From: Bacteroidaceae bacterium
GTDB taxonomy: Bacteria > Bacteroidota > Bacteroidia > Bacteroidales > Bacteroidaceae
DNA length: 5,079 nucleotides
Direction of reading: 5' to 3'
NCBI GenBank assembly: GCA_016284115.1
Contig: JAEEOD010000271.1
Span: 1-5,079 of the forward strand
Part shown: one piece after another, positions 1 to 5,079 of the stretch
Layout of the letters: every line of letters begins with the position of its first letter
Numbering within the stretch: position 1 is the stretch's first letter
Program-made: the position numbers and the translations under genes
The notes under the pieces: generated by a model
The model's database searches: none
Seen by the model: only the letters and a program-made list of their open reading frames with translations
What the model was told of the DNA's origin: nothing

Positions 1-286
1 TGACAGCCAATGTCTCTGCACCACCTGAGGCTTCCAGAATGGCACCAAACATGGAGCCTAAGCCGACCAATAGAGCGATGCCTTTCAGCGTTTCGCCTAT
101 ACCTTGATTTACCGAACCAACTATTTCGCTGTAGGGCATACCTGCCATCAATCCGATAGCTACAGCACCTATCAGAATGGCAATCATAGCTTGCACCTTG
201 AACCTGATGATAAGTACCAGCAATATCACCAGGCCAATCAATGCTGATATGATCAGTCTCATTGGGTCTAGCATCACTTCACTCAT
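1..286 (-). CDS. GntP-family sugar-acid (gluconate-type) permease, N-terminal part
   Basis: Reading leftwards from the ATG at 286, the frame stays open to the window edge and gives 95 residues of an integral inner-membrane protein. The first hydrophobic segment is about residues 10-27 (LIISALIGLVILLVLIIR), followed by RFKVQAMIAILIGAVAIGLMAGMP and then a Gly-rich stretch (GETLKGIALLVGLGSMFGAILEASGGAE). This order of RFK, GLMxGMP and a GxxLG..ALxxGxGxMxGxxLxxxGGA-like block matches the start of GntP-family proton symporters, which import gluconate and related aldonates and hydroxy acids. The start codon lies inside the stop of the dehydratase gene (ATGA), and a strong AAAGGAGG-like site lies 8 bases before it, so ATG 286 is preferred over the in-frame ATG codons at residues 5 and 9. 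The tight link to a sugar-acid-type dehydratase supports a role in aldonate uptake. The substrate cannot be told from this fragment, and about four fifths of the protein is missing. Confidence 0.88.
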   Translation of the reverse strand, partial: MSEVMLDPMRLIISALIGLVILLVLIIRFKVQAMIAILIGAVAIGLMAGMPYSEIVGSVNQGIGETLKGIALLVGLGSMFGAILEASGGAETLAV

Positions 287-2010
287 TCCATATACCCTCC
301 TTTCATAGGTGACACAGCTTTCTCAGAAAACAGTTTCAGCACACCAGATTTGTACTTCGGCTCTTTGGGTTTCCAAGCTGCTTTGCGCTTACTTAACACT
401 TCAAGTACTGCTTCAGATGAAATATTTATTCCGTTGATACCCACTAATTCTAATACTCTATTGGGAATATCTATTCTAATCAAATCACCTTCCTCGATTA
501 AGGCAATAGGACCACCCTCTGCTGCTTCGGGAGATACATGTCCGATGGCAGGACCTTTCGAGGCTCCAGAGTAACGTCCGTCGGTAATCAAAGCGATGGA
601 TTTGCCTAATTCTGCATCCGATGAAATAGCCTCGGTTGTATAGAACATCTCTGGCATGCCAGAGCCTTTAGGACCTTCATAGCGGATAATTACAGCATCG
701 CCAGGTTTAATTTTGTGAGACAATACAGCGGCAATGGCATCCTCCTCACAATCGAACGGGCGAGCCTTCAGTACGGCTTGGAACATTTCCTTAGGCACAG
801 CTGAATGCTTTACCACAGAACCCTCTGGCGCTAGGTTACCCTTTAGGATAGCCACCGTACCATTATCACCAATAGGATGGCCGAAACGACGAATCACATC
901 GTTTCGCTTCAGGTCCCATTTCGCTAAATATTGTTCGCATTTATCGTAAAAGCCATTGGCCTTTAGTTCTTCTAGGTTCTCGCCCAAGGTCTTGCCTGTT
1001 ACAGTAATGACATCGAGGTGTAGCATGGATTTGATTTCCTCCATCACAGCAGGAACACCACCTGCATAGTAGAAGAACTGTGCTGGCCAACGACCAGCTG
1101 GACGAATGTCCAACAGATAGTGTGCACCACGGTGCATGCGATCGAAAGTATCGCTATCAATATCGATGCCCAATTCATGGGCTATAGCAGGAATATGCAA
1201 CAAAGAATTAGTAGAACCACTGATAGCTGCATGCACCATAATGGCGTTCTCAAACGCTTTCTTCGTAACAATGTCGCTAGCTTTAATGCCTTTCTTCACT
1301 AATTCCAACACCTGCTTACCTGCTTCATGAGCCATCTCCTTAAGTTCTACCGAAGTAGCTGGCATCAGGGCTGAACCTGGTAGCATCAATCCCAATGCCT
1401 CTGCCATGATTTGCATTGTAGAAGCAGTGCCCATAAACGAGCAAGCACCACAAGACGGACAGGCATGGTGCTTGTAGAACAGCAATTGTTCCTCGCTGAT
1501 TTCCCCACGTTGACACATGGCAGAGTAGGCGCCAATTTGTTCCAAGGTCAACAGATTAGGTCCAGCATCCATCACACCACCTGTAATCATGATGCTGGGC
1601 ATATTCAGACGACAAAGTCCCATCAGACAAGCAGGTACTGACTTGTCACAAGAGGCTATAAACACACCTCCGTCAAAGCCCGTCGAATTGCCATGAATCT
1701 CTATCATATTGGCAATCATGTCACGACTTACCAACGAATAGTTGATTCCGTCATGTCCTTGGGCTATACCATCACAGATATCCGTTACGAAGTAGCGAGC
1801 CGCTTTGCCCCCAGCCTCTGTGATGCCCTTTACGGCTTCCCCCACAAACTGGTCAAGATGAGCACTACCAGGGTGAGAGTCACCAAAGGTGCTCTCTACC
1901 AATATCTGAGGCTTGTCGAGGTCGGCTACTGTCCAACCCATTCCAATCTTCAATGGGTCGTTTTCTGGAGCCAATTTCCTAACCTGTTGACTATTCAGTT
2001 CCATATCCAT
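283..2010 (-). CDS. IlvD/Edd-family dehydratase, probably a sugar-acid dehydratase
   Basis: The protein has 575 residues from ATG 2010, the usual length for the family. These enzymes dehydrate 2,3-dihydroxy acids or aldonates to 2-keto(-3-deoxy) acids using an Fe-S cluster and Mg2+ in the cytoplasm. Visible motifs are DICDGIAQGHDGI (about 77-89; D80 aligns with a Mg ligand of E. coli IlvD), SCDKSVP (120-126; C121 cluster ligand, D122 Mg ligand, K123 the Lys carbamylated in studied members), CPSCGAC (184-190; C190 in ligand position), GSTNS (265-269), GPKGSGMPEM (446-455; E454 Mg ligand) and DGRYSG (477-482; S481 the catalytic-base Ser), followed by GHVSPEA. An upstream TTG at 2031 would add 7 residues. 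ATG 2010 is preferred because it forms TAATG with the esterase stop. The downstream GntP-type permease and the lack of other branched-chain amino acid genes favour a sugar acid over dihydroxyisovalerate. Automated annotation may well call it dihydroxy-acid dehydratase, and that remains possible. Confidence 0.9.
   Translation of the reverse strand: MDMELNSQQVRKLAPENDPLKIGMGWTVADLDKPQILVESTFGDSHPGSAHLDQFVGEAVKGITEAGGKAARYFVTDICDGIAQGHDGINYSLVSRDMIANMIEIHGNSTGFDGGVFIASCDKSVPACLMGLCRLNMPSIMITGGVMDAGPNLLTLEQIGAYSAMCQRGEISEEQLLFYKHHACPSCGACSFMGTASTMQIMAEALGLMLPGSALMPATSVELKEMAHEAGKQVLELVKKGIKASDIVTKKAFENAIMVHAAISGSTNSLLHIPAIAHELGIDIDSDTFDRMHRGAHYLLDIRPAGRWPAQFFYYAGGVPAVMEEIKSMLHLDVITVTGKTLGENLEELKANGFYDKCEQYLAKWDLKRNDVIRRFGHPIGDNGTVAILKGNLAPEGSVVKHSAVPKEMFQAVLKARPFDCEEDAIAAVLSHKIKPGDAVIIRYEGPKGSGMPEMFYTTEAISSDAELGKSIALITDGRYSGASKGPAIGHVSPEAAEGGPIALIEEGDLIRIDIPNRVLELVGINGINISSEAVLEVLSKRKAAWKPKEPKYKSGVLKLFSEKAVSPMKGGYME
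295..303 (-). promoter_or_regulatory. Strong Shine-Dalgarno-like site before the GntP permease
   Basis: Read on the minus strand, AAAGGAGGG ends 8 bases before the permease ATG at 286, an ideal Shine-Dalgarno spacing. It lies inside the last codons of the dehydratase gene (encoding Lys-Gly-Gly near the C-terminus), so it may be partly a coding coincidence. It supports the choice of ATG 286. No comparable site is seen before the other four starts in the window, in line with the general weakness of Shine-Dalgarno use in Bacteroidota. Confidence 0.6.
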
Positions 2011-3284
2011 TACATTTGTTTTACCAGCCAATTCATCGACGAACCCTCGGCATAGTCATTCAAGAGAGGTACCCAACTAAAGTGTGATAACATAGCAGGC
2101 ACATTCCACTTAGCCAAGTCTTCATCAGAGTAGATGAGCATCTTATCTTGGGTAGCACCCAAACGTTTGCGAGCCTCGGTATAAGCGTAAGTACTTGCCA
2201 CTTTGCAGGTTCTGTCACTTGCAGCATGAACAAAGAACATAGGCTGGTTCACAAATGCCTTTATGTCCATAGGACTCAGAACCATGTTAGTTCCATCCCA
2301 CTTATAAACAGCCTTATTGCTCTTCCAAACCTTCTCTACATCATTGGTATATTGACCAGGATATTTCTCCTCTACTTGATGAATAGGTACGATTGGGTCC
2401 ATCGCACAGCAAGGAATTGCTGCCTTAAAACGATCGGCAAACTGCATCATGAAACGCATGGTGCAACCACCACCAGAAGAAGCACCTGCACAGAACAACT
2501 TGCTACCATCCACTTTACCCTCAGCAATCAATTGGTCGATAAATGCCATCTGGAGGGCATTGTTGCGGTCAATCAGCTCAATCTTCTCAGGATAGAGAGA
2601 TGCACTATAAGAATAGTTTGGATTGGCTAACGCAAATACTAAAGCTGCACATGGGATGCCCTCTTTTGCTAAAGATACCAGACAGCGGTTAGCAGTTGCC
2701 ACTATCATCATGTCCTTGTCGTACTCACCTCCACCAATCTGCCAAACCATCAGAGGTACATTAGGAATCACATTGCCATCCTTGTCCTTTGGCAGGTGCA
2801 ACATATACTCGCGAGTCAGACCTGCAAAAGAGAAGCTGCCCTTGATACAATTATCCAGTACGTCAATCTTTTCACCAGTTACCATATCAGGAGTCACATT
2901 CAGGGCCGAGTCAATGGTGCAATGCAACTCCCAAGGAATGATATTTCTGAAATCTTCCCTTCTACCAGCCTTGCTGAATGGGGTGGCCTCAATGCGAAGC
3001 ACGTTCTTATCGGCACTTACCACGATGCCATCATCCTCGTACTCCTCATACATCTTTCCCGTTGCAGGGTTCATATATCCACCAGGAACATTGTTCACTA
3101 GATCGAAATCAGCTGCTGTTAATCCCTTGATAGAGCGTGGGTTGTTTACTGTGATTTCAATGGCATTCACCAACATACCAAAATCACCTACTTCGGTGCA
3201 AATCTCTATCTTTTCCACTTCGGCCGCTGGCCTCGTGCATGCTGCCACCAATATGGTAGCACCAATCATGATAAATTTTCTCAT
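2010..3284 (-). CDS. Lipoprotein alpha/beta-hydrolase, esterase-like (possible Ig-like N-terminal domain)
   Basis: The protein has 424 residues. It starts with a lipoprotein signal (MRKFIMIGATILVAAC, lipobox VAAC, modified Cys at residue 16), so it should be anchored in the periplasm or at the surface. Residues about 20-145 look like a beta-rich, non-catalytic N-terminal domain, resembling the Ig-like domain before the catalytic part of EstA-type esterases. The hydrolase domain follows from about 150: an oxyanion-type WQIGGGEY (181-188), the nucleophile elbow GASSG (267-271, Ser269), a candidate acid in HAASD (Asp357) and a candidate His in LSHFSW (His401). This is a full Ser-Asp-His set in the correct order, in the style of carbohydrate esterases and PHB-depolymerase-like enzymes. 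The true substrate is unknown; acetyl, aryl or sugar-acid esters are all possible. The gene is first in an operon with the dehydratase and permease, which suggests it frees a substrate later imported. ATG 3284 is preferred because the signal peptide begins there and an A-rich leader precedes it. Confidence 0.87.
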   Translation of the reverse strand: MRKFIMIGATILVAACTRPAAEVEKIEICTEVGDFGMLVNAIEITVNNPRSIKGLTAADFDLVNNVPGGYMNPATGKMYEEYEDDGIVVSADKNVLRIEATPFSKAGRREDFRNIIPWELHCTIDSALNVTPDMVTGEKIDVLDNCIKGSFSFAGLTREYMLHLPKDKDGNVIPNVPLMVWQIGGGEYDKDMMIVATANRCLVSLAKEGIPCAALVFALANPNYSYSASLYPEKIELIDRNNALQMAFIDQLIAEGKVDGSKLFCAGASSGGGCTMRFMMQFADRFKAAIPCCAMDPIVPIHQVEEKYPGQYTNDVEKVWKSNKAVYKWDGTNMVLSPMDIKAFVNQPMFFVHAASDRTCKVASTYAYTEARKRLGATQDKMLIYSDEDLAKWNVPAMLSHFSWVPLLNDYAEGSSMNWLVKQM

Positions 3285-3301
3285 ATGCTTGTTTTTTGTT
3301 A

Positions 3302-3326
3302 TAACTTTCGTATCGGTACAAAGTTA
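3302..3326. repeat. 7-bp inverted repeat beside the esterase promoter
   Basis: TAACTTT (3302-3308) and AAAGTTA (3320-3326) are perfect inverted copies separated by 11 bases. The right arm covers most of the minus-strand -7 element, so a dimeric regulator bound here would block the esterase operon promoter. As a hairpin it would straddle the expected transcript start, so an operator is more plausible than an RNA structure. A 7-bp AT-rich match in a 100-base intergenic region can occur by chance. Confidence 0.35.
3319..3326 (-). promoter_or_regulatory. Bacteroidota-type -7 element for the esterase-dehydratase-permease operon
   Basis: On the minus strand the bases read TAACTTTG, an exact fit to the TAnnTTTG element used by the primary sigma factor of Bacteroidota. 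No clear TTTG-like -33 element is seen 19-21 bases upstream (the bases there read about ATACGG), so this promoter may be weak or need an activator. The transcript would begin near 3311, leaving a leader of about 25-30 bases that is A-rich before ATG 3284. Confidence 0.6.
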
Positions 3327-3355
3327 GTGATTTTAAAAAATAATCCGTATCTTTG
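3324..3355 (+). promoter_or_regulatory. Bacteroidota-type promoter for the GH30 gene
   Basis: TATCTTTG (3348-3355) is an exact TAnnTTTG -7 element. TTAG (3324-3327), a 3-of-4 match to the TTTG -33 element, lies 20 bases upstream, a normal spacing. The start would fall near 3361-3363, giving a leader of about 22-24 AT-rich bases before ATG 3385. No Shine-Dalgarno site is present in that leader. Confidence 0.6.
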
Positions 3356-3384
3356 TAGCAATAAAATAATACATATATCGGGAT

Positions 3385-4887
3385 ATGAAAAAACTTTTTT
3401 TATTGACAGTAGTTATAGTTATGACATCCTGTCAACAAACAACACAGGTAGTAGAGTGGGTAACCACTAGTTTTGAAGATCCCTGGCAGGAGAATATGCT
3501 TGGTCAGGTGGGTGATGAGCTGACTGAAGCAGTAGTGGCTATAGAAACGCATAAAACCTTGCAGACCATCGAAGGCTTTGGTACCTGTTTCAATGAATTG
3601 GGGTGGACTTCGCTAAGTTTATTGAACAATGACGACAAACAAGGTATCTTGCAAGAACTTTTTGAACCTGGCAAGGGCGCTAACCTTACTATGGGACGTA
3701 TGCCTTTGGGTGCCAACGATTTCAGTATTGATTTCTATAGTTATGATGAGACGGATGGCGACTTTGAATTGAAAGATTTCTCTATCGATCACGATCGTCA
3801 AACATTGCTTCCTTTCGTCAAGTCGGCATTAGCTATCCAACCCTATATCACATTGTTTGCATCCCCATGGTGTCCTCCACAATGGATGAAAGTTAACAAA
3901 CATTATGCTTGTCGTTCAACAGCTGCCATGCGCAAAGCCATAGAAGAACGTCTGGCATTGTTGCCTGATAGTGTGCGCCATCGTTTAGGTGGTAATTCTG
4001 GCATCACTGGCATGGCGAGTGTAGATAATGGATTAGCCATTGACAAGGCTGTCAAAGAAGGAGAGGATGCTTTCATCCAAGATCCTCGTTATTTGGATGC
4101 TTATGCCCGCTATTTTGGAAAGTTCATCGATGCCTATCGTGCTGAGGGCATTGACTTTAAGAAAGTGTTCCCGCAGAACGAATTTAATTCCGACCAAACA
4201 TTTCCTGCTTGTGTATGGAAGGCTGAAAGTTTAGCTAATTTTATCGGTGATTACTTAGGACCTGAGATGGAAAAGCGTGGGGTAGAGGTATTTTATGGAA
4301 CCATTGAGCGTGCAAGTCTCGAAATGAGCCATACTGTATTAAACCATCCTACTGCCAGTAAGTATATTAAAGGTATGGGTTTCCAATGGGCTGGCAAGGA
4401 TGCACTGCCTGCTTTGCATGCTGAATATCCAGAGTTGCCTTGCTATCAGACAGAGCAAGAGTGTGGTGATGGTAAAAACGACTGGGCAGGAGCTATGCAC
4501 TCATGGGGTTTGATGAAGCACTATATCAAGAATGGTGTACAGGCTTATTTCTATTGGAACACCTCACTGTTAGAAGGTGGTGTGAGCCGTTGGGGATGGA
4601 GCCAGAATAGTCTGGTAACAGTAGATAAAGATAATAAAACCTTCCGCTATACACCTGAGTACTATGTGTTAAAGCATGCTAGTCATTATGCTCTGCCAGG
4701 TGCCAAAGTGCTTGATTTGAGTGGTTCCTATGATGATGCTCTTGGTTTCTTGAATGCTGATGGTAGCATTGTTGTGCTTCTTGGTAATCAAACAGACAAT
4801 TGTCAGAAAGTAACGGTAACAGTAGATGGAAAGCTTACATCTTTTGAGCTCGATCCAAATACTTTGAATACAATTGTGTTGAAATGA
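3385..4887 (+). CDS. Lipoprotein glycoside hydrolase, family GH30
   Basis: The protein has 500 residues. A short lipoprotein signal (LFLLTVVIVMTSC, Cys16) predicts membrane anchoring. GH30 features appear in order: IEGFGTCFNELGW (62-74), LTMGRMPLGANDFS (101-114), LFASPWCPPQWMK (157-169), PQNEFN (263-268; acid/base Glu266), TEQECG (356-361; nucleophile Glu357), and a YFYWN...GGVSRWGWSQNSLV block (388-411), then a C-terminal beta-strand domain (about 415-500) typical of the family. GH30 enzymes are retaining hydrolases acting on beta-linked glycans (beta-glucosidase, beta-1,6-glucanase, xylanase and related activities); the subfamily cannot be set here. Compared with the usual pattern, the residue after the acid/base Glu is Phe instead of Pro, and about 45 extra residues lie between the WMK motif and the following helix (roughly 174-230). 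The gene shares its upstream region with the divergent esterase operon and overlaps the next gene by 4 bases. Confidence 0.92.
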   Translation: MKKLFLLTVVIVMTSCQQTTQVVEWVTTSFEDPWQENMLGQVGDELTEAVVAIETHKTLQTIEGFGTCFNELGWTSLSLLNNDDKQGILQELFEPGKGANLTMGRMPLGANDFSIDFYSYDETDGDFELKDFSIDHDRQTLLPFVKSALAIQPYITLFASPWCPPQWMKVNKHYACRSTAAMRKAIEERLALLPDSVRHRLGGNSGITGMASVDNGLAIDKAVKEGEDAFIQDPRYLDAYARYFGKFIDAYRAEGIDFKKVFPQNEFNSDQTFPACVWKAESLANFIGDYLGPEMEKRGVEVFYGTIERASLEMSHTVLNHPTASKYIKGMGFQWAGKDALPALHAEYPELPCYQTEQECGDGKNDWAGAMHSWGLMKHYIKNGVQAYFYWNTSLLEGGVSRWGWSQNSLVTVDKDNKTFRYTPEYYVLKHASHYALPGAKVLDLSGSYDDALGFLNADGSIVVLLGNQTDNCQKVTVTVDGKLTSFELDPNTLNTIVLK

Positions 4888-5079
4888 TATACATCAACGA
4901 TAATATATACGGTTTCAACTTGCAAGCGGCGTTGGCCGAGTTGTCTGACCAGCGCCGTGAACAAACCTTGAAGTTTAAACACGAGTTGGGGCAACGCACT
5001 TGTATTGCTGCCTATCTCTTGCTATGCGAAGGATTACAAAAGGAATACGGCATCATTGAGAAGCCTATCTTCGAATATG
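4884..5079 (+). CDS. 4'-phosphopantetheinyl transferase (Sfp-type), N-terminal part
   Basis: The 65 residues visible begin MIYINDNIYGFNL and continue through LSDQRREQTLKFKHELGQRT to a hydrophobic helix (CIAAYLLLCEGLQKEYG) and KPIFEY at the window edge. This layout resembles the small Sfp-type transferases found in Bacteroidales: an N-terminal strand, then an R..E..LKFKHE..R helix, then a YLLL helix before the GKPxL region. These enzymes move the phosphopantetheine arm from coenzyme A to acyl- or peptidyl-carrier proteins in the cytoplasm. The catalytic Mg-binding Asp/Glu motif lies beyond the window, so the call rests on N-terminal resemblance alone. ATG 4884 overlaps the GH30 stop as ATGA, so the gene is probably translated by coupling to it. 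No separate promoter or Shine-Dalgarno site is evident. Confidence 0.8.
   Translation, partial: MIYINDNIYGFNLQAALAELSDQRREQTLKFKHELGQRTCIAAYLLLCEGLQKEYGIIEKPIFEY

Larger units (their letters stand above)
3317..3357. repeat. Inverted repeat formed by two facing -7 promoter elements
   Basis: TACAAAGTTA (3317-3326) and TATCTTTGTA (3348-3357) are inverted copies matching at 9 of 10 positions around a 21-base AT-rich centre. Each arm is a TAnnTTTG promoter element plus the following TA, one on each strand and each reading away from the centre. The symmetry may come simply from two consensus promoters placed back to back, or it may also serve as a regulator site. Confidence 0.55.

Noticed and set aside
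350..2055. Several plus-strand frames of 60-120 codons opposite the dehydratase gene
   Set aside because: The minus-strand frame carries every family motif of IlvD/Edd enzymes; the antisense frames give low-complexity, Ser/Thr-rich translations without any family resemblance.
2148..3327. Two long open frames on the plus strand (2148-2630 and 2623-3327) opposite the esterase gene
   Set aside because: They lie antisense to a gene with a signal peptide and catalytic triad, their translations show no recognisable domain, and they have no promoter or leader of their own. They are mirror frames of a well-supported gene.
3285..3384. Riboswitch or intrinsic terminator in the intergenic region
   Set aside because: Both leaders are expected to be under about 30 bases, too short for a known riboswitch. 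The T-run near 3291-3296 and the A-run near 3335-3340 are not preceded by GC-rich stems.
3372..3387. Small hairpin CATAT-ATCGGG-ATATG covering the GH30 start codon
   Set aside because: A 5-bp, almost pure AU stem with a 6-base loop is too weak to act as a translational switch on its own, and such matches are expected by chance in AT-rich leaders.
3504..3801. Minus-strand frames inside the GH30 gene
   Set aside because: They overlap conserved GH30 motifs on the other strand and show nothing recognisable.
1..5079. CRISPR array, insertion sequence, tRNA or rRNA gene, phage or defence module
   Set aside because: No spaced direct repeats, terminal inverted repeats, transposase or integrase motifs, or RNA-gene sequences were seen; the window is filled by five ordinary metabolic genes.

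Overview
The window is compact and almost fully coding. It has the look of a Bacteroidota chromosome, most likely Bacteroidales of the Prevotella/Bacteroides type. Three things point there: promoter elements of the TAnnTTTG (-7) type, A-rich leaders without Shine-Dalgarno sites before the two promoter-proximal genes, and a pair of lipoprotein glycan-active enzymes of kinds common in that group. The assignment rests on pattern recognition; no marker gene is complete enough to name a species.

Left arm, read leftwards (minus strand, 3284 to 1): a three-gene block in the order lipoprotein alpha/beta-hydrolase (esterase-like), IlvD/Edd-family dehydratase, GntP-family permease (cut by the window edge). 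The junctions are a 1-base TAATG overlap and a 4-base ATGA overlap, so this is almost certainly one operon. The permease-plus-dehydratase pair suggests uptake of a sugar acid (aldonate) and its dehydration to a 2-keto-3-deoxy acid. The esterase upstream suggests that the acid, or its carrier, is freed from an ester outside the cytoplasm. The substrate cannot be read from the sequence.

Centre (3285-3384): the only non-coding stretch, 100 bases. It holds two divergent Bacteroidota-type promoters whose -7 elements form a nearly perfect inverted repeat. The spacing makes each -7 element overlap the place where the other promoter's -33 element should lie. A second 7-bp inverted repeat lies beside them on the esterase side.

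Right arm, read rightwards (plus strand, 3385 to 5079): a lipoprotein glycoside hydrolase of family GH30 with both catalytic glutamates visible. It overlaps by 4 bases (ATGA) the start of a 4'-phosphopantetheinyl transferase gene that runs off the window. The GH30 enzyme may act with the divergent esterase on the same glycan. The transferase is a housekeeping or secondary-metabolism enzyme and is probably a passenger in this arrangement.

No RNA genes, CRISPR arrays, insertion sequences or clear terminators were seen. Nothing here demands a wholly new system. The points most worth following are the symmetric divergent promoter, the unassigned sugar-acid operon led by an esterase, the non-standard cluster-ligand pattern of the dehydratase, and a strong Shine-Dalgarno-like site before the permease.
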